Shown: one piece after another, positions 59,644-64,000 of the stretch | Position numbering within the stretch: the first letter of the stretch is position 1 | Layout: each line of letters opens with the position of its first letter | From: Streptomyces venezuelae ATCC 10712 | Lineage (GTDB): Bacteria; Actinomycetota; Actinomycetes; Streptomycetales; Streptomycetaceae | Direction of reading: 5' to 3' | DNA: 64,000 nt | NCBI RefSeq assembly: GCF_008639165.1 | Contig: NZ_CP029197.1 | Span: forward strand, 1,178,001 to 1,242,000 | The notes under the pieces: model-generated | Told to the model about the DNA's origin: nothing | Seen by the model: the letters and a program-made list of their open reading frames with translations, nothing else | Database searches by the model: none | Translations under genes and position numbers: made by a program

Positions 59644-59761
59644 TTAAAGGACGTCGAAAGTGCGTCGTCCACGATACCAGGGGCGGACGGGAGCCCCCCT
59701 CGCACCCCTGGCGCCACTCCGGGCGCCGTCCCCCGGGAGGGGGCGGTACGGACCATTCGGC

Positions 59762-59804
59762 TTGACGGGAAAGAGTAACGCTGCGTAACCTCACAGTGAG
59801 TTAC
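59762..59804 (+). promoter_or_regulatory. bldD promoter and BldD autoregulatory box
   Basis: A -35 TTGACG (59762–59767), an 18-nt spacer and a -10 TAACCT (59786–59791) are followed by the near-palindrome GTAACCTCACAGTGAGTTAC (59785–59804), which matches BldD operator half-sites with CTCAC/GTGAG. It overlaps the -10 and start site, as expected for repression by BldD of its own gene. Confidence 0.75.
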
Positions 59805-59850
59805 CAGCCGCGCGGCGCAGCCGCATGTCGTCACAGCGTCCGGGAGCGTT

Positions 59851-60351
59851 ATGTCCAGCGAATACGCAAAGCAGCTCGGGGCCAAACTCCGTGCCATCCG
59901 CACCCAGCAGGGTCTCTCGCTCCACGGGGTGGAGGAGAAGTCCCAGGGCCGCTGGAAGGCCGTGGTGGTCGGTTCCTACGAGCGCGGCGACCGCGCGGTG
60001 ACCGTGCAGCGTCTTGCCGAGCTGGCCGACTTCTACGGGGTGCCGGTGCAGGAGCTCCTGCCGGGCACGACTCCGGGCGGGGCCGCCGAGCCGCCGCCGA
60101 AGCTCGTCCTTGACCTGGAGCGCCTCGCGCACGTCCCCCAGGAGAAGGCGGGCCCGCTCCAGCGCTACGCGGCGACGATCCAGTCGCAGCGCGGCGACTA
60201 CAACGGCAAGGTGCTGTCGATCCGTCAGGACGACCTGCGCACCCTGGCCGTGATCTACGACCAGTCGCCCTCGGTCCTCACCGAGCAGCTGATCAGCTGG
60301 GGCGTCCTCGACGCGGACGCGCGCCGCGCCGTCGCCCACGAGGAGAACTGA
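59851..60351 (+). CDS. bldD: Developmental regulator BldD
   Basis: A 166-residue master repressor of sporulation genes. The N-terminal Xre-type HTH (EYAKQLGAKLRAIRTQQGLS to about residue 70) binds the operator; the C-terminal domain (about 80–166) binds a cyclic di-GMP tetramer, with the RQD-x-D motif seen as SIRQDDLRTLAVIYD. Starts with ATG after GGGAGCG. It is separated from the pyr operon by the divergent region and ends at a strong terminator. Confidence 0.97.
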   Translation: MSSEYAKQLGAKLRAIRTQQGLSLHGVEEKSQGRWKAVVVGSYERGDRAVTVQRLAELADFYGVPVQELLPGTTPGGAAEPPPKLVLDLERLAHVPQEKAGPLQRYAATIQSQRGDYNGKVLSIRQDDLRTLAVIYDQSPSVLTEQLISWGVLDADARRAVAHEEN

Positions 60352-60381
60352 ACCCCTTACGGGGACCCAGCAGAAACGTAC

Positions 60382-60423
60382 CGCCGGGCCCGTGGACGTC
60401 ATCCGACGTCCACGGGCCCGGCG
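60382..60423 (+). terminator. Terminator of bldD
   Basis: A 19-bp perfect stem CGCCGGGCCCGTGGACGTC with its complement and loop ATCC, 30 nt after the bldD stop, followed by CTTTCG. Confidence 0.9.
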
Positions 60424-60449
60424 CTTTCGCGCCCAGCGCCAGAGAACGC

Positions 60450-60487
60450 CGAAGGGGCCCGCAGCACGAGTGCTGCGGGCCCCTTCG
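60450..60487 (-). terminator. Terminator of the nusB–efp unit
   Basis: A 17-bp perfect stem CGAAGGGGCCCGCAGCA with its complement and loop CGAG, 22 nt after the nusB stop. It is placed back to back with the bldD terminator. Confidence 0.9.
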
Positions 60488-60509
60488 ACTGCCGGTGACG
60501 TCTACGGAC

Positions 60510-60947
60510 TCAGACGTCCGCGTCCCGGCGCAGACGCGGCTTCAGGTCCTTGAAGCGCGCCAGCAGACCGTTGACGAAGGTCGGGGACTCGTCCGTGGAG
60601 AACTCCTTGGCGAGCTGCACCGCCTCGTCGATCGCGACCGCGTCCGGCGTGCCGTCCTCCCAGATCACCTCGTAGGCGCCGAGGCGCACGATGTTCCGGT
60701 CGGCGACGGGCATCCGGTCGAGGTCCCAGTCCACCGCGTAGGTCGCGATGAGCTCGTCGATCCGCGCCACGTGGGCCGCGTACCCCTCGACCAGCTGCAT
60801 GGTGAAGTCGCTGACCGGGGGCTGGCGGTCGTCGGACCGCGCGAGCCGGACCTGGTCCGCGAGCACCTGCTGGACGGAGGCACCGCGCTGGTCGGCCTCG
60901 AAGAGGATCTGGAAGGCGCGCTTGCGGGCCTTGCTCCGAGCGGCCAC
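60510..60947 (-). CDS. nusB: Transcription antitermination factor NusB
   Basis: A 145-residue all-helical protein that with NusE forms the rRNA antitermination complex. The N-terminal ARSKARKRAFQILFEADQRG is the NusB signature, and DWDLDRMPVADRNIVRLGAY and DEAVQLAKEFSTDESPTFVN follow. It starts 2 nt after the efp stop and is thus in one transcript with efp. Confidence 0.97.
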   Translation of the reverse strand: MAARSKARKRAFQILFEADQRGASVQQVLADQVRLARSDDRQPPVSDFTMQLVEGYAAHVARIDELIATYAVDWDLDRMPVADRNIVRLGAYEVIWEDGTPDAVAIDEAVQLAKEFSTDESPTFVNGLLARFKDLKPRLRRDADV

Positions 60948-60949
60948 GG

Positions 60950-61516
60950 TTAGCTGTTCACCCGGCCGAGGTAGCTGCTGTCGCGGGTGTCGACCTTGAC
61001 CTTCTCACCGGTGGTGACGAAGAGCGGGACCTGGATCTCGTGGCCGGTCTCCAGGCGGGCGGGCTTGGTGCCACCGGTGGAGCGGTCACCCTGGACGCCC
61101 GGGTCGGTGTGCTCGATCGTCAGCTCGACGGCGGCCGGGAGCTCGACGTAGAGCACCGAGCCCTCGTGCTGCGCGACCTGGGCGGTGAAGCCCTCGATGA
61201 GGAAGTTGGCGGCGTCGCCGACGGCCTTGCGGTCGACCATCAGCTGGTCGTAGGTCTCCATGTCCATGAAGACGAAGTACTCGCCGTCCATGTAGGAGAA
61301 CTGCATCTCGCGGCGGTCGATGGTGGCCGTCTCGACCTTCACACCGGCGTTGAAGGTCTTGTCGACGACCTTGCCGGACAGCACGTTCTTGAGCTTGGTG
61401 CGCACGAAGGCCGGGCCCTTGCCGGGCTTGACGTGCTGGAACTCGACGACGGACCAGAGCTGGCCGCCTTCGAGCTTGAGCACCATGCCGTTCTTGAGGT
61501 CGTTCGTGGAAGCCAC
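60950..61516 (-). CDS. efp: Translation elongation factor P
   Basis: A 188-residue factor that relieves ribosome stalling at polyproline. It has the three-domain EF-P layout: KOW-like N-terminal [20 protein letters not shown], then OB-like domains ending [19 protein letters not shown]. The loop tip is PGKGPA, the lysine site (K32 in the family). The start is GTG at 61516 ([11 protein letters not shown]); the longer frame is unrelated. Several proteins here, such as the Pro-rich ATPase, would depend on EF-P. Confidence 0.97.
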   Translation of the reverse strand: MASTNDLKNGMVLKLEGGQLWSVVEFQHVKPGKGPAFVRTKLKNVLSGKVVDKTFNAGVKVETATIDRREMQFSYMDGEYFVFMDMETYDQLMVDRKAVGDAANFLIEGFTAQVAQHEGSVLYVELPAAVELTIEHTDPGVQGDRSTGGTKPARLETGHEIQVPLFVTTGEKVKVDTRDSSYLGRVNS

Positions 61517-61565
61517 GGTTGCGGAATCTCCTGGACTGACGTGGGACCGAGGAGGCGTACGCGCT

Positions 61566-62678
61566 CTACAGCGCGAGCAGCTCCTTGGTCGTGATGGTGA
61601 GTAGCTCGGGTCCGCCGTCCGCCTCCTGGCGCACGACGAGCGTGTCATCGATCCGGACTCCGCCCCGGCCCGGGAGGTGGACCCCCGGTTCGACGGTGAC
61701 CGGCACACAAGCGTCCAGTTTACCCATGGCCGAGGGTGAGAGCTGCGGGTCCTCGTCGATTTCGAGCCCGACCCCGTGCCCGGTGAGCGGTACGGCGGCC
61801 TCCGCGTGGCCCGCGGACTCCAGGATCTGGCGGGCCGCCCGGTCCACGTCGCGGTACTCCGCGCCCGGCGCGAGGGCCTCCCGTCCGGCCCGCTGAGCGG
61901 CGAAGACGAGCTCGTACAGCTCGATCTGCCAGTCGGCGGGGGTGGTACCGATCACGAAGGTGCGGCCGATCTCGCACCGGTAGCCGCGGTAGTCGGCGCC
62001 GAGGCAGACGGAGAGGAAATCCCCCTCCTCGACCCGGCGGTCGCTGGGCCGGTGGCCGCGGCGGCCGGAGTGCGGGCCGGTCGCCACGGAGGTCGGGAAG
62101 GCCGCCCCGTCGGCGCCGTGGTCGACGAGCCGCCGCTCCAGCTCCAGGGCGAGGTGGCGCTCGGTCCGCCCCACCAGGATCGACTCCAAGAGCTCGCCGA
62201 GCGCCTGGTCGGCGATCTCCGCGGCGATCCGGAGACAGGCGATCTCGTCCTCGTCCTTGACGATCCTGAGCTGCTCGACGGCGCAGGCGAGGTCGGCGAG
62301 GCGCAGTCCGGGCGCGACGGAGCCCATGGCGCGGTGCCGGGCCACGGTCAGGTCGTGCTCCTCGACGGCGAGCGCGTCGGCGCCCGCGCGACGGGCGAGG
62401 TCGACGGCGGCGACGGCCGGATCGCCGCCACCGGTGGGCACGACCTGGCGGCGGAGCGCTTCGTCGAGCCGTCCGTCGGCCGGCTCGCCGCCGGGGGCGA
62501 CCGGGCAGAGCAGCACGTCCGCGTCGGGCTCGGGCCCGACGAGGAGAACGGCGCCCGGGGGCGAACCGCCCGCGAGATAGCGGACGTTGGCGGGGCGGGA
62601 GACCAGGGCCGCCGAGCTGCCGGCGGCCGCGCAGCGGTCGCGCAGCCGTACCCGGCGGTCCGCATACACCTCTGACAT
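61566..62678 (-). CDS. M24 family (aminopeptidase P/Xaa-Pro dipeptidase-like) protein with altered metal ligands
   Basis: A 370-residue protein with the N-terminal creatinase-like domain and the C-terminal pita-bread fold. Comparison with canonical M24 motifs shows changes: LDFG becomes CLGAD, SDITRT becomes CEIGRT, and RIEDD becomes RIDDT, while GHGVGL and VEPGVHL are kept. So three of five metal ligands (Asp to Cys, Asp to Glu, Glu to Asp) are altered. It may be a weak or inactive peptidase; the gene lies 49 nt upstream of efp. Its usual label is Xaa-Pro aminopeptidase. Confidence 0.85.
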   Translation of the reverse strand: MSEVYADRRVRLRDRCAAAGSSAALVSRPANVRYLAGGSPPGAVLLVGPEPDADVLLCPVAPGGEPADGRLDEALRRQVVPTGGGDPAVAAVDLARRAGADALAVEEHDLTVARHRAMGSVAPGLRLADLACAVEQLRIVKDEDEIACLRIAAEIADQALGELLESILVGRTERHLALELERRLVDHGADGAAFPTSVATGPHSGRRGHRPSDRRVEEGDFLSVCLGADYRGYRCEIGRTFVIGTTPADWQIELYELVFAAQRAGREALAPGAEYRDVDRAARQILESAGHAEAAVPLTGHGVGLEIDEDPQLSPSAMGKLDACVPVTVEPGVHLPGRGGVRIDDTLVVRQEADGGPELLTITTKELLAL

Positions 62679-62752
62679 GCTCCGAGCCTACGAGCAGCGG
62701 GGCGCCGTGGCCTGTTCTGCGCGGCCGACCGGGCCCGGGGACGCCCGCCGGG

Positions 62753-63883
62753 TCACCAGGTCGGCGGGCTGGCTATCGCGCGGGCCAGGACGTCGTCGAG
62801 GACCCGGGCGGTGGTCTCGACGTCGTACGTGGAGTTGTCGATGATCGGCAGCCCGGAGCCGTACCAGCCGGCCATCCGGCCGTGGATGGCGGCGACCTCC
62901 TCGTCCGAGAGGCGCCGGTTGCCGCTGCGCTCGGCGTTGCGCTCCAGGACGATCTCCAGGCCGGGCAGCAGCACCACGGGCAGCAGACCGGGGCCCACAT
63001 GGCGCTTCCAGCCGCCGAGACCGACGACGGGCCGGTCGGGGAAGACGGCGTCGTCGACGATGCAGGAGATGCCGTTGGCGAGGAAGTTGCGCGCGGCGAA
63101 GCCGCAGGTGCGGCGGGCGAGCCGGTACTGCGCCTCGGAGTGCTCGTTCCAGCCGGACTGCGGGTCGGCGAAACCGGAGCAGACCCATTCGCGCACGTCG
63201 TCGAGGCTGATGTGCGCGGTGGGCACCCGGCGGCGCTGCGCCCAGTGCCGGGCCACGGTCGTCTTGCCCGCCCCGGCGGGGCCGATGAGCAGCACGGCGA
63301 GGGTCGCCGCGCCGGTTCCCGCGCCGTGCTCCACGGCGGGCGCGAGGGGCGCGCTCACGGGCGGCAGCGGCACGTGCCCGGTGGGGTCCGCGCGGTGCGA
63401 GGAAGGCCCGCCGGGATGCTGCGGCCCGCCGGACGGCGGCACGGCGCCGGGCGCGCTCCAGCCGGGCGCGGGCGGCTGCGCGGGGTGCGGGGGCCTGGGG
63501 GCCCCGGTCGGCACGGTGGGGTGCACCCCGAGCCGCGCTCCGTCGCCCGCCCCCGGGTACGGCGCCCCGGCCGGAGGCGGCGGTACGGGATGGGACCCCT
63601 GGCCCGTGCCGGCGGCGGCACCGGGATGGGACCCCGGGCCCGAGCCGACGACGGCACCGGGAACGGGGCCGGGGCCAGAGCCGGGGCCGGGAACGGCACC
63701 CGGAACGGGAGCGAAGGCGGGCGCGGGCCCGACGCCGGCCCCGTGCCCCGGAGCCGTACCCGAGCCGACACCGGGCCCCTGCCCCGTGCCGACCCCCTGG
63801 CCGGCCCCCTGGCCGGGCGCATGTCCCGGCGCCTGGCCCGGTCGTTCGGGCGGTGGCAGCGGGCCCCCCACTGCGTGCTGCAT
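62753..63883 (-). CDS. P-loop ATPase/kinase-like protein with Pro/Gly-rich N-terminus
   Basis: A 376-residue protein. Residues 1–200 are low-complexity Pro/Gly/Ala repeats (units such as GTGQGPGVGSG and PGAVPGPGSGPGP), probably disordered. From about 205 it has the Walker A LLIGPAGAGKTTVARHW and a small ATPase/kinase domain of the AAA_33 type: ISLDDVREWVCSGF, NFLANGISCIVDDAVFPDRP and YDVETTARVLDDVLARA. The family includes predicted adenylate-kinase-like and tRNA-kinase-like proteins; substrate unknown. It lies 74 nt upstream of the M24 gene and probably begins its transcript. Confidence 0.85.
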   Translation of the reverse strand: MQHAVGGPLPPPERPGQAPGHAPGQGAGQGVGTGQGPGVGSGTAPGHGAGVGPAPAFAPVPGAVPGPGSGPGPVPGAVVGSGPGSHPGAAAGTGQGSHPVPPPPAGAPYPGAGDGARLGVHPTVPTGAPRPPHPAQPPAPGWSAPGAVPPSGGPQHPGGPSSHRADPTGHVPLPPVSAPLAPAVEHGAGTGAATLAVLLIGPAGAGKTTVARHWAQRRRVPTAHISLDDVREWVCSGFADPQSGWNEHSEAQYRLARRTCGFAARNFLANGISCIVDDAVFPDRPVVGLGGWKRHVGPGLLPVVLLPGLEIVLERNAERSGNRRLSDEEVAAIHGRMAGWYGSGLPIIDNSTYDVETTARVLDDVLARAIASPPTW

Positions 63884-64000
63884 CCGGTGCCACTCCGTCT
63901 CGTACGCCTGATGTGTCCGTGAACCCCGTGTGCCCGGGTGTCCCGTGGTGTATCCGGTGCGCCGGAACGTTACCGCCCCCGGCCCCCCACGAGGGGAACG

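Noticed and set aside
63355..63883. Gly/Pro/Ala repeats in the last ATPase as possible frame error
   Set aside because: The frame is open and in phase with the P-loop domain, and low-complexity N-termini are common in Streptomyces proteins.

Overview
The window is high-GC DNA of a Streptomyces chromosome. The evidence is a bldD–nusB–efp block, an actinobacterial integration host factor next to gmk and rpoZ, a DasR-type chitinase promoter, frequent GTG starts and very strong third-position GC. As far as I recall, the gene order from the riboflavin operon to bldD follows the Streptomyces coelicolor core chromosome. No rRNA, tRNA, CRISPR array, transposase or integrase was found.

Layout. 1–1,821: two overlapping CNNM/CBS (hemolysin-C/CorC-like) membrane proteins, the first cut by the window edge. 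2,046–8,200: a leftward operon headed by an FMN riboswitch, ribD–ribE–ribM–ribBA–ribH–hisE–hisG plus a PH-domain protein. 8,297–10,827: a secreted GH18 chitinase behind two DasR-type repeats. 10,999–18,287: an NAD(P)-binding protein, a divergent DUF2182/DUF1326 pair, a divergent ROK regulator/MFS pair around a palindrome, an NCS2 permease and a DUF5995 protein. 18,316–23,699: a lysine module with lysine 2-monooxygenase (DavB-like), an amidohydrolase (DavA-like), an AsnC regulator and an APC permease. The davA and permease promoters carry the same three-box layout. 24,064–29,443: SGNH esterase, GuaB1, an RNase Sa-like lipoprotein with barstar, a SorC regulator and rpe.

29,795–34,081 is an accessory toxin cassette: two WXG100-like proteins, a 608-residue protein ending in a CdiA-type RNase A-like domain, two immunity-like proteins that share a motif, and between them a truncated, catalytically degenerate second RNase A-like domain. 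34,136–39,589 returns to core genes (rsmB, fmt, a small HTH-like gene, priA).

39,781–44,988, between priA and metK, is the most interesting segment. It is a tightly coupled four-gene operon: an HTH protein with an internal Tat-like hydrophobic segment, a TIR-domain protein, a degenerate P-loop protein and a membrane protein. The TIR C-terminus and the P-loop protein N-terminus share a short Gly/Thr/Asn/Gln-rich motif, the arrangement expected of amyloid-type signalling between a sensor and a cell-death effector. I propose it as a candidate TIR-based defence system.

45,064–62,678 is core metabolism and information processing: metK, coaBC, rpoZ, gmk, sIHF, then the pyrimidine operon pyrR–pyrB–pyrC–(PH-like)–carA–carB–pyrD–pyrF with a PyrR-type RNA site over the pyrR ribosome-binding site, then bldD (rightward) converging on nusB–efp–M24 peptidase homologue. 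The window ends with an AAA-type P-loop protein that has a Pro/Gly-rich N-terminus.
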